Origin: Diprion similis
Taxonomy: Eukaryota > Arthropoda > Insecta > Hymenoptera > Diprionidae
Length of the DNA: 64,000 bases
Assembly: GCF_021155765.1 (NCBI RefSeq)
Contig: NC_060107.1
Span: 3,669,501-3,733,500 of the forward strand
Reading direction: 5' to 3'
Shown one piece after another: positions 11,666 to 23,900 of this stretch. The position numbers were made by a program, and so were the translations under genes. Below the pieces are notes generated by a model, which saw only the letters and a program-made list of their open reading frames with translations, was not told the origin of the DNA and searched no databases. The stretch's first letter is position 1, and every line of letters starts with the position of its first letter.

Positions 11666-14197
11666 ATCTAGGCCGCGACCAAATCGCGCAATTGTTCAAT
11701 TAATTTTTAATATCAAGCATGGTGAAGGCGCAACCATGGATCATGGATCTACAAAGGCTAGAATACTCAAAGGCGAAAAAAGGGGATTTATACGATAATT
11801 AATTCTATTCCCTGCTACATCATTATCGCGGAAATATTCAGTCCGTTAGGTATCATCACCGTAGTAATCGCTGCAAATCGCAATTTGATACTGTTCTTCG
11901 GACGGAATCTCCATTCGAGTTAGATTGTGTCAGGAACTAGATCGGCAGTACGCAGTGACGTGGATTGCGAAAAGTTCGGGTCATCTGCTTGACGTCGAAA
12001 AAAAAAGGTAGAGTACAAATATAACTGATCCCGTTATCGTTATACCATATTTCGTTATTATTATCCACTGCCTGATAAGAACTGTAATACACGAAATTTG
12101 TACGGGAATGTTTGAATCAGTTAATCCTGAAACTTGTTCATTCCACAATAGAACTGACACATAGTCAGTAATATGTTATCATTTGGGGAGACCGTTGATA
12201 ATTTGAAGATATTAATCTGTGACTTCTAAATCTCCGTGTAAATTGCTGTGCATTTTTTTTTTTTTATCAATCACTATTATTTTAATCCCTGGTAATCCGG
12301 TCATTGCCCTGAAAAAAATCCACAGCAAAGGAACTCGATAAGAGGATCGATTATTTCTGTATAAATAGACATACATACTATATATTATATTATAACTATA
12401 AAAAAGTTGCCTATACGAGAAATGTAAATATAGAAGATAATACCGTGGTATTTAGTTATTATAGAAAATTGAAACCTATATTATACTTCTGTGTATAAAT
12501 CAATTACGATATCGACGGTAGGTATAAAATCGGCGCCGCGTGGTTACGCGGAATAGAAAAAAAAAAAAAAAATCATAATTTCATCAATAATCACGCAAAA
12601 TTGTGGATATAATCATTTTTCATGTGCTAATGTTGTACCCACAGTTAAGTTTTCGGTGATTATTGTTGAAACAATAGGAAAATGCCGTGACGGCTTGTTA
12701 GGAAAGCTGCATCTACTACAGAATACTGCCACAAAATGATGTTTCATTATTTTTCAACAATATTTTTATCCGGTTAAGAATAAAAAATCCGGAGTATCAT
12801 ATCTTCATAAAAATGATAATAAGGACGTTGTTACACGTGCTGGAATTTATATATAATATATATGTTATTGAAGTATATATAATAATGTTATTTACAGCGT
12901 TTTCTATTGTACTAACGAACGCTGTTTGTATAGATTTTAATTTGTACCTATAATTATTGTTTTGTTTTTTTAAATAAATATATAATGTGTGTATAAATAA
13001 TATGTATACCTGGCTATACACACGGTTAATTATAAGCCGCTACAAATTCTCATAGTAACACTATACACATAGATATGTATGTCACGTGTATGTGTATATT
13101 AATAATAAATTTTAATTCTTATTTTTTTTATAATAAACAGGTATCAGTTTTGTCTTTATTCGTTTCACAGTCATGTGATATAATTTCATTCGGCTGTAAG
13201 ATATTAGATTTTGGATGTGTACGATTTGCAAGTACTGCTATTCTCGTATAGTATTCTTGGTAACGAAAAAAAAATCACAGATCCCTAATGAACGAATAAC
13301 GACGAATATAATTCAATGATTAAGATGATTTCGCTGTTTCATTTGTTTATTAAACTTTTTTATGTTATATCTTCGTATAAATAATTGAGGTGCTTAAGAA
13401 AGAACAAACAGACAAACGATTATTACAACTATATTTTCGAGACCTTATAAATATGAGTATGAATATTATGTACAGAAGATTTTTTCATAAGCTTCCCCAA
13501 GCGAAAATACACTTTGGAGTATCCTTCATTACGGGAATTTTTTTTGTTTTCTTTTATTTTTTTGCTTTTGAAAAAAAAAGGTGTACAATATAGTTGATAT
13601 GGCATTATAACTATATTGCAAGTCTCATTCGAGTGAAAGAAATCAATAAATACAAACTCGTAGGTTCAAAAGCCTCTCATATAGAGTCACCGATATAACA
13701 CGAGTTAACGTAAGGTCACTTTTGCTTCTTATTCGCTTTTTCGCTCAACCCTTTAGGAAAGGCCGTTCTAATAGAAACGATATTGAGATGAGTAAAATTC
13801 GTAAAGAAGCTTGATAGTTGTTCAATAAACTTTTATGATCATCGCGACAACTAAAGATCTTGAGAGCATATTTAATATGAAAAGAAGAGCTTTTGAATTT
13901 TAGGAAACTTATTCCGACAAATACAAGTTTCTCATTGTTCATTTTTCATACTCTCCTGTTTCACACTTTTATGCTTGATAACGAGCAAATTTTCAATTCC
14001 GAAGACACCAACCTTCAAATTAATTATATATTTAATTTGGTTTTCTTCTAAAATTTACTTTGAAGGATTTCGCGCATCTGTTATCACGGAATTTGGAATT
14101 TGTATTGTTGCCAGACGTTTATCCCCACGTCAAAATTCATCCTGGAATCATCTAACGGTCAAGACTATCATCTGAGGTATGAATTGAGATATAGGGT
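11666..14197. other. Non-coding region between convergent 3' ends
   Basis: It lies between the stop codons of the peroxidase (plus) and STRAP (minus) genes, so it holds both 3' UTRs. AATAAA words on the plus strand at about 12779 and 13104-13136 are candidate peroxidase poly-A signals, but AT richness makes such words common. No other gene is supported. Confidence 0.6.
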
Positions 14198-16963
14198 TTA
14201 GCTTGCCGAGACCTCTTGCTTGTTATTGAGTACAGCATTTTCTGGAATCATTGGAGTTTGTTCGATACAACGCCATAGACCGTACGTTTTTCCAACGGTA
14301 GTTTGCCAAAGCCTCAGCGTCCCATCCTCAGATCCGCTCGCGTATAATTCACCATCTGGAGAAAACCGGACGCAGTGAACAGGTCCAAAATGTCCTTTAA
14401 AAGATTCTGTAAAAAGAAGGAAAAAATCAAATAAATTACATCGTGGAAAAACATGTTGTCTAAAAAGTAATTAAATCCAAAAGTTTAAGGGAAGATAAGG
14501 CACAGAATTGAAGCCTCGTAAGAATGGCCTTAGATTATAAATGTCCGGACAAGCTGAATGCTGTGACCTTAGTTCTGTAATGTCATTCCGTTGATTCCTG
14601 GTACTACAATGAATAGTACCTACTTGGGTGATGAGTGAATTACTAATTGCGCTTTGCCGCTGCGTAAATGAATAATAAGCGTATGTAAACAGAAAATGTA
14701 CTTATACGCTTGGGGACGAATTTGATGAAATATTTGTAATTGTAGTAGGTATTTGAATATTAAGTAAGAAAATTGAGAAATGGTAAATAATGTACCGATT
14801 TCTGCTCCAGTACTGTAATCAAATTTGTACATTTTCAGATCCTCTCCACCGCATACAAATATGCTGCAGTCTGGATGTAAACTCGCGCTGTTCACTTGAG
14901 TAGGAACGATAAATTCTCGGATCTTGGTCAACCTGTAATCAATAAATCAAGTCAGGTAAATAGGATACACACTTTTCAATATGGCAATATTTTTTCTTTT
15001 ATCGCTGGAAAAAAAATAAATTCCAATGCATTATTGTCCTTCCATGTGTTGTAAACAAGTTGCCTGTGCCAATTGCAAGTAATTCTCTTTGTGAGGAGAT
15101 GAAAATAAATGTACAAGAGCTCAACTTCCTTCTAGGCCACGGCTGTTCAAGCCAGGGACACTGCCGATCAGGAAGTAAAGTGGTCTTCATTATTTGAAAG
15201 TAAAAACTGTCCACTCTGGCACGGAACCAGACCTTCTACGTCCATAAATGGCTGGATATCTTTAAAGACAAATACTTTTGTTCCTGTTGCACTCGATCCA
15301 GCGTAATGAAAGTTCATGTTTGGTATGTACCGTTATCTCTTAATTTTATCTCAGACAATGCAATCTACAATATTCAACAGCTGCAAATCGAGGTTTATTG
15401 TGTCGTCGACAGCTTCAGAAATTAACTTTCTTTCACACAACAATTGGAGATACAGAATTATAGTTAAACTTGCGATCCAAGTAGGGTGGAGATGGCGTTA
15501 ATACTCACTCTTTGCTGTCCCAAAACGTGACAACGTTAGAATGAGTTGTCGTGATGATGTTGCCATCTCTGGAGACTTCCATCGAGCTAGGTGTAGCTGG
15601 AAAATCAAGTCTTTTCAGTTCTAGCCCGTTGTTTCTGTCCCACAAACGCAGGCTTTTGTCATCGGCACAGGTAACCAAGGCGGTATCATTTTTGAAGAAT
15701 GTTACGTGCCTTATCCCACTAGTGTGGCCCGAAAATATCTGCAGGATAATAAAATACGCAATTAGTAATTAGGTTGTACTTTTGCGATTTACTTTGGATT
15801 TCTATAGTCCAAACAAATTTGTACTCACTTGAGGCGTCGCTTCCGGCTTGTTTAGATCGTAGATCTTGACTAGCTTTTCATTAGAACCAGTACACAGGTA
15901 ATTTGAATCAGAACTGAAGTTGACAGATTTGACTATATGCTTGTGCTGAAATGAGTGAATTTCTTCGCCCTTTATCGCGTCCCAAACCTTGGCATTGAAG
16001 TCCGCGGCACCTGTAGCCGCTCTGGTGGCCTGTGGGTTCAAAGCAACACCCCACACTGCTCCTTTGTGCCCCTCAAACGTGCCGATCCAATCACCGGTGT
16101 CGCCCTGCCTCAGCATTGGCTTTCCATCTGTAAATAATTATTCATATTCATTTACCAATTTTTCTTCTATTTTTGTAAATAGTCTTTTTGTAAATTTTAG
16201 CCATACAGTGGTAATTTCTTCTCTACAAAATAAAGGCGAAGTTCAGAGAGGTGGGGGAATGGGATTATCACACATGCATTTCTAAGGTTTAGTTCGGGGT
16301 CAGACACCGTAGATGTGAGGGATCATCCCACATGCGACACGTCGAGGGACAATAGGCAGATAGAAATTGTTTGGCTCAACTAACAGGCCGTAAAATTTTT
16401 CTATAGAACTTTCGGTTTCTAATTTATGAATTGTTTTCATCGGCGATTCGAGAATTCAACGATACTTTGATAAATCTTGTATCATAAAGCGTGCATCGTC
16501 CATATGCACCGTATACATGTGTCTTTCAATACGAGTGTAGCCTGGGCCTTGGGCATATCGTTTGAAACTAGGCCAAGGCGAACCAGAATGGAATGGACAA
16601 CCAAATCGTGAAAGAGGGAAAAAAAATAAAACATTGTTTAAAAAGGAAGATAAGAGAAGGGGTAAGGAAGTGAAGAGGCAGAGGAATTGTGCGAAATAAC
16701 AGAGATAAATGACAGGTAAGACCGACGAGTGTGTACCGAAAAGGCGTAATATTACGATGAAGAAATGATTCAACTCCAGATTGATGAGAGAAACGATTGA
16801 TTCGGAGCTGCAGGGCCGCGTAATCGAGGCTTTATTTATTCTTACCTTTGCACGCCGAAATTAGGTAGTAACCAGACTCCGTAACGTCGGAAAAAGCTAG
16901 GTGAACTACGGGTCTCGTATGCCCGCTACAGGTTAACGGTGTCTGCCTCAAATTCGCCATCAT
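14198..16963 (-). CDS. STRAP: Serine-threonine kinase receptor-associated protein (STRAP/UNRIP), WD40 repeat protein
   Basis: Five exons on the minus strand: 16963-16846, 16127-15829, 15738-15509, 14932-14796, 14406-14198. Total 993 nt, 330 residues including two tandem start codons (16963 and 16960; either may be used). All junctions fit GT-AG and the phases agree. The protein starts [19 protein letters not shown] and shows a WD40 propeller throughout: blade ends include [32 protein letters not shown] and [13 protein letters not shown] in animals binds the SMN complex through Gemin proteins and assists snRNP assembly, and also associates with TGF-beta type I receptors and UNR. Length is close to the family's usual 330-350. 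The reading is unbroken, so it looks functional. It converges on the peroxidase gene, with no sign of co-regulation. Confidence 0.96.
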
Positions 16964-19900
16964 TTATATATGATCTATACTTATTTCAACGTGTTGATAC
17001 GAAACGCGCGCTATCGCCGCAAAGCGCGCACTAAATATCAACGGATAATGACGAGAGTTAAGATTACTGCGACTTTTGTTATCTTTTCGGCGTTGATTCC
17101 TCGCTGTGGGGACGCAACGGCCTCTCGCACACGATGCTTCGCCGTCTTGACACTCGGAGAAGTTTACTCTGCAGTGCGATCGTCTCTTGTTCTCGAAACA
17201 CCGTCGGTCGGTGGTAATAATCGAAGCGATACTGACCAACTGACTGTCGACTCGACTCGACTCGATGCGACACGCAGCCAAGTTCAGACTCTTCAGACTT
17301 CAGTCAGGAAATCATGGCCGCCTCCACCGCCTCACAGTTCTCTCTGCAACGGCGAGTCTTGCGAGCCAACGACCATGAAATTTCTGTTTAAACTCGACGC
17401 CCCACCGTTACATGTATGTCTTTTATTTTTTAACCGGTAGTAAAACGCAGGTCGTGACACATACACAACGCGAAAGGAAAGGACGCGGCCAGGTCAGCCC
17501 GTTTCTGCGAGTCGGCTGTGTTCGAACGTGACATTTTTAAATAACGAAACTGCAACGATTATACACGCATTCCAAGGCGAACTTGTTCCGATAATTTTCC
17601 GCTTCGGTTTATGGTACTCAAGTATACGATGATCAGGTGTTCATTTAATGAGAAAAAATTTCGCGAGATTAGAGTTTACGAAAGTTTAAAGTTGCCCGTT
17701 ACGCCTCGAGGCTAGCAACCATATATACATTAACGCAAAAAGTAATAGCAGTTGTCTGTCTGCAGGAGCCCCTGTCGGCAAAAAAAAAAAATAAAAAAAA
17801 AAATAAAAAATTGACGAACTTCAAATAATTATACAGGAGTTTTGTGTCCGTTTACGAAGGTTTTATAGCCCTTTGAAAATTATTTAACATAAGATTTTTT
17901 TACGAATTGAACGACAGCGCTGTAGTCGTTTGTTACATCCTAAAAAAATGGATGCCCAGTTTTTTAAGGAATTAAATATGTCTAATAATATGAAAAAGGA
18001 CTTGGAAATATCTTCTCGATATTTTTGGCACTTTTTTCTCGGGCGATAAAAAGGTTGAGCAGACACAGTCTTTAAACGATTGCATATATCAACCTTACAG
18101 ATGATTGTAAATAATTTTTTAGCGCATTAACGACCGTCCATAGTATGAATAATGCGAAAAAATTCACTTAACGGTAGATGTTCTCTTTAATTTTTTTCTG
18201 CAGTCATTCGATTTAGTCCGATGTGTCTTGAAAAATAAAATTGAAAAATTGATCTTCATTTACTGCAGAGACACTGTACCACACATATGTAGTTCGCATC
18301 AAAGGGAATTCACTCAAGGCGTGGAAATATAAGCCTATCATTTTTCCCATTCCCCTCGCCCCTGAACTTTCAAGGGTTGAAATGCGAGTGAGCGTGAAAA
18401 CGGGTTTAATTTGAATGGCCGGAAAATTACGGTGACATTGATATCTCGCGGGCCAGTGAAGAATGTTCTTCATTTCGAAGGACTGTACGGGGAAACTTTA
18501 TTTGCAATAAATTAGACGAGAAATGAACTAGGTTTGGGGTTATTTGGGATATAAATTAAGCGAATATACCGTATACTGCATACACCCGAGAATCCCAAGA
18601 ATTCATATGCGTCATTCTCTATCTGCGATAATGACCTGTCGCATCCGTTTTATGGATTCTCTTCACCGCCAACAAAAATAATCTCGATTCAATCGCCATT
18701 TTTTATGACTATTCATTTTTACGTGAGAAAAATAAAAAATATTCCAAAAGTCTGCCTAATCGTCGAAAGTAAAACAGGAAGTAGAATAATAACGATATCT
18801 AATTAGCGCCGCGAAACGCGACATCAGATCGTGAATCAGGCATCGATGCGTGAATGCAAGCTGTTTTAATTAAATCTCAATTTTATGGATAAAGAGGATA
18901 TATTTGTATCACCAGATTGCAGAAATATGTATAAAGGGGGGAGGGGGGCTGACTTCACAGCAATAGAAATTCTTTCCAAGGTTCTTCATATTAATTAAAA
19001 CACACCGACCTACGTGCAAATTTTATATATGAGTTTCGCGTTTGCTGATAACTTGGGCGAATCTGAGACCAAGAGTTAATTAACGAACAGAAAATATGTA
19101 CTTCATGTATCGTAAATTGAAGAATCGGTGTGGAAAATTGATGGAAAATTATTCCCTTACACATTTATATCAACGGCAGTTATTATGTTACAGAAATTGT
19201 TCCGTTTTCACGTTACGGAGCGTTTTACTCTTTCACACCATTGCATCTCGTCGTAGGAATAATATTTTCTTACCTAAGTCCTTTTCCATTTTACGCGGGT
19301 CCATTCCACCTTTTTTTTTTTGTATTTTCCTTCTTCTTCTTCGTGCGTTTTTACTTTTTTAGGATGTTTAAAGAAAACGAGGTGAGGATCGGTGGAGAAT
19401 GAATAGAAAATGATAAAATGTTGAGAAAAAATACGACAGGTGAGAGGTTTACTTAAGACGTCGCGACGGCTGTGGCAAGAGTTTAAAAAAAATTTAATTA
19501 ACCCTTCGCCCGTAAAATTGTCGCTGACGAAAATATTGAACAGCAAAATTGAACTGCTGAGCAAACTCTACAGTCGCGGGGGAATAAATGCGACGCGAGG
19601 CTTTATACCGCATATAACAACATACGACGCATGATGTATTGACTCGGTGAATATTTAATCGCAACTTTCATTGTAAACGACACAATTTACAAGTGCGTGA
19701 CACGGGGGGCTTGTAGGAATATTTCAAGAACGCAATTTCAACAATCATAGCGTAAAACAGAAAAAAGGACGAAATGAAAAAAAAACACTACAACACTCGA
19801 CACCGTCAACGCAGTGAAACAATCATTTTCGCCGAATGGTCGCGGATCCAATTTTCAGATTAATTCGTGAACGCTGCTGCAGTTGGGGTCGAAATGATTC

Positions 19901-20013
19901 TACCGTGAGTAATTGTCGAGTTTTGAGTAACGACGAAATAGAAAAACAAAATTTCACCAGGCTTACGGTTATAAAACATCAAAAGTATAATCCGGTCAGT
20001 CAGTTATTTTCAC

Positions 20014-20037
20014 GCTGAGCTGAGCTGAGCTGAGCTG
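20014..20037. repeat. (GCTGA)n pentanucleotide repeat
   Basis: Four tandem GCTGA units followed by GCTGCGCG and GCAGCAGCG. Confidence 0.9.
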
Positions 20038-20429
20038 CGCGTGCAGCAGCGTGCAAAAATTTCACCCCGCGACTCCGCAAATTCTCTTCGTTCTCCTGCA
20101 ATATACTGCAATGTTCGTTGGTTTTTCCAGTAATGCTACACAAGCATCGCTGATAGCTATTGTATTTACAGTAAAATTGAAATGGTGTAAACAAAGCAAA
20201 AAAAAAATAAATAAATAAACAAATTTTCAAATTTCACTTATATTGCAATTAACTCTAATCGACGTGATAAGCCTTCGTCCTTCTTAATTAACGTTCAATC
20301 GTATAGATTAGTTGAATCAAACGAAAATATGTATTTTCGAAACGGATATTGTGAAAAGGACGAAAATCAAAGTGACAAATGGCAAATCAACTAGGATCTG
20401 TAAGCAAAAACGAAAAAAGCTGTTGCCGC

Positions 20430-20640
20430 CTCTGGAGACGAGAACATAAAGGCAGAGGGTTGAAAGCGCCTGCGCGCCATAATTGTGTAGTCACGTGATC
20501 GAATTCACACACAAACACACGGGATGAGACCTGTATTGCAGAACCGAAAGCGGCGAGCTCTCGTCTCCGCAGTCGGGCTTAGACTCGCGTCAGGGGAGCT
20601 TGCAGCCGAATCTCCCCTCCTAAGCGTGCACGATTATTTA
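20430..20640 (+). promoter_or_regulatory. CpG-richer candidate promoter region of the VWC gene
   Basis: This patch is richer in CG dinucleotides than its flanks. It contains GCGCCTGCGCGCC (similar to an NRF1-type site) and a CACGTG E-box about 440-480 bases before the signal-peptide exon. No TATA box is convincing. Transcription start is inferred, not seen. Confidence 0.3.
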
Positions 20641-20927
20641 AAAAACCTAGTAAATAAATGAACGATATTAGCTATTCGATGTACAGATCTGCGAACGTAA
20701 TTCAATAGTGGACAAATTCGAGTGATTTGAAAACGGTATTATAACAACTCTGTGCAGTTTCACGTTGTACGGAGAAATTGGTTCAAACTTACGCGGGAAA
20801 AGTTATTCGTTCAAAAACGAAAGAAACGAAAGAACCAATTTAAAGCTAAAACCGACCGAATCGTAGTTTCTCTTTAGTTTTGTGTCTCATATTTATTTTC
20901 CCTTGTCGGCTCACATTCTGTGCAAAT

Positions 20928-23900
20928 ATGATTATGACCGTGAAGTTTGTGCTGATGGTTGCTGGCCTGGCGGGAAATCGTTGCTACGGAGGTGAGTTGC
21001 ACAACACATTTACCTACCGAGTAATTTAACCTAAATTTTGTGTTTTTTGAACACGCGTGTTGTAACGCCTGCGGGGTGGCAACACGCGTGTTGAAACGCC
21101 TGCGTGGTGGCAACCCGCAGTGACTTTTTCCGTCCGCATGTAATAATTATCTTTCCAATCGGCTTCTGTAAAGACGCTCAAAAATTCGCCCGCTTATTGC
21201 AGAATTTATCATCATAACCATCGTACAGAATTTATGCAGCCGCGCTTGTTATAAAGATATATGTATATCAGAGCTTTGTATTGCAGCTGTACATCAGAGC
21301 CGTGGAAAATTAACTTTCAGTTTAAGAAGCGACCGCACATGAATTTTCAACAGCGCCATGCGCTATAACCAAGGCAAAAAACTGCGGCTTCTTCTGCAGA
21401 GCGTTCATTTTCGCGGAACAGAGCCGTTTGTCTCACCCTATTATGCGTCCTCTTTCTTTATTCATACCGTACACATGTATTATACGATGAATAATTTAAC
21501 GCTCGTTTGTTTTTCCCTCTTTATAATATCAACGTTTTTCTTCTCTGCGCTTGTATAACATTTTGTCATCGGTATTACATGTTTCTTATTGGTAAATTTA
21601 ATATATGGGGGAGTCCAAATGAACGTGAACAATATTTGACCCCAACCCCCAACGAACCGGTTGCCGATTTATCTCTTACTTCTACTCCACAAAATATATA
21701 TATATTTCAATTTGTTAAATTTTTATTCTAGTCTTCCTTAAAAATTTTCACTCACCGACATCTAGGCTATGCTTCTTATACGCCATGTTGTTTATTCCAC
21801 CATGAAAAATTAAAAATGTTCGATATTAAAAAGTATTTTTGATCCCAGATTTATTTGTTTACCGTTTATTTTGTTTGTTTTTTTTTCTGAATTGTTATAA
21901 AATTCAAAAAAATTGGAATCCGAGAAAAAATGAAGTCTTATTTTATAACGAAAACGAATAAAAACAAAATACATTAATTAAAACAAATTTTTTTTTGTTT
22001 CAATGAGATAGAGCATTGAAACTTTCAGAATCTTTTTTCTTCAAGGTGAAATCAAGATTTTTCAAGTTCGAGCATGAACTTTTTTTTAACGGCCACCCTA
22101 ATGTATATATATATATATACATACATATACATATATATACATTTAAATGTCCAAAAATTTGCAAGTTATAGAATTTTTTCCCAGAAAACTTCACTCTTCG
22201 GTTATATAGGATTCTTTTACCCTCATTCTTTTATAGAAAACTCTTTCCGCTTAGAGATAATACTCGAAGTATATGGTATACCTGCACACATATATATATA
22301 TATATACATAGGTGTATATGGTATAATATCTATGTATACCAATGCCTGTGTATTATAGTTGGAAACAATCTCCAGTGTAGAGGAGTATAAAATAATGACG
22401 GTAATGAAGAAGGGTAGAAATTCGTATACATACCTATCAGTATATATGTGTATATATTGTATATAAGTTTACCTTATATCCCGCGGCAGATTGAGCTTGA
22501 ATGACGAAGGGGCCGAGCTGTGGGAATTGCGAGAGTTTTCGTAGGATTTAAAAGATAAAATGAAAAGATCCATATTGTTATTGCATTTCGTTCTATCTCT
22601 GTGATGATATACGAAAAAATGTCTAGGCTTTTGACTAATTATACCTATCTTATGAAAAAGAGGAAAATTGAAAAGTTCATACAGTTTCCGTTTTATTGTT
22701 TTTTTTTTTTTTTTGATTTTTTTTCGGTGTTTCCCGTTAATACCCGAATAATATTGATACACCTGTAAAATTAATGACATACCCGCGAGACTCGCGGCAT
22801 TTCAAAGGTTTGTAAACAATGACGAATAAGCGAGAGGTTCATTCTCGCCATCATTTAACTCGTCGTTATACATCATATTCAAACTCAGCCAGGGTCTGTT
22901 TTTTTTTTTTTTCATCTTTCGTTTTTTCTCATTCCCGTCATGCTTCGCCGGGACACGAGGTAATTTCGTAGATTTACGCCCGAATGAGATCAATCATTTA
23001 CGCGGTATATGAGCAAAGTTTCCACGATACTTCAACATTAATGCATTGTACTTTATGTATAAATTTAAACTAAGAATAATGATACGTGCGTAATGATGAT
23101 ATCGTGAAATCAAATATCGTGTGGTTTAATTTAAAATTGTAAAAAAGTTTCTTCGAACTTTCGCAATAATAATGATAATAATAATAATAATAATATAATA
23201 ATAATTCCGCCAATATATAATATACAAATACAATAATTATTAGGAATGGAAAGTTTTGATGGTGCAGTTGAGAAAAATATTTTCGGAAACATTCGATTTC
23301 TTCGCACTCTATCTCTACAAAGCTCGACCAATTTTTTTACGTATTCCATTAATTTTTTTTTTTTCTTGGTATATATTTAGTTCTATGACGAGTGTCGGAG
23401 GACAAGTGACGTGACGTGATTCCGTTAAGCGACATTAAATGCGAGTGCATAGTCGCGTGACGGTTATGCCGGCTGCAAGGCGTGAAGGCGATCGCAAAAT
23501 GGAATTGGCACATCGGGAGGGCGGTGATGACTGTGTGGAACATACGTCTGTGCAGGCTTATCAAATGAATGTCTCTCATCCCCCGATTACGTCCATTCAA
23601 TTAAAACGGTTTCCGATATTCGCTGTGCCGCGCTGATGTTCGATTGTCCGCTAATTTTCCATCTCCATTCGCTTAACGCTGCCGCGATGAAACTCGCTCG
23701 ACGCCTGAAAGGGACTCTAAACGCTTGCACAGATCATTTACAAACAATCGAGTTTATGCCGCCTGAGCTAAAGATCGAATTCGAATTTGAATTTCGAATG
23801 CGGGGATCACCGCGCCATCGGCAAACGCCTCGCTTTTACCGCGACATACAGAGACTCGTTTTAAATCTCCTCCATCCCTCCTCTATCGCGATAAACACAC

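Larger units (their letters stand above)
16964..20927. other. Intergenic region between divergent STRAP and VWC-gene starts
   Basis: It contains the STRAP promoter side (about 16964-17500, relatively GC-rich) and the 5' flank of the VWC gene. Minor items are A-rich runs at 17781-17809, a G-rich patch near 18940 and a (GCTGA)n run at 20014-20037. Short open frames on both strands at 16970-17440 overlap each other and resemble no known family. Confidence 0.6.

Noticed and set aside
14999..15214. Minus-strand 71-codon frame within the STRAP gene.
   Set aside because: It lies inside STRAP intron 3 (15508-14933), has no WD40 features and is not needed for a complete protein.
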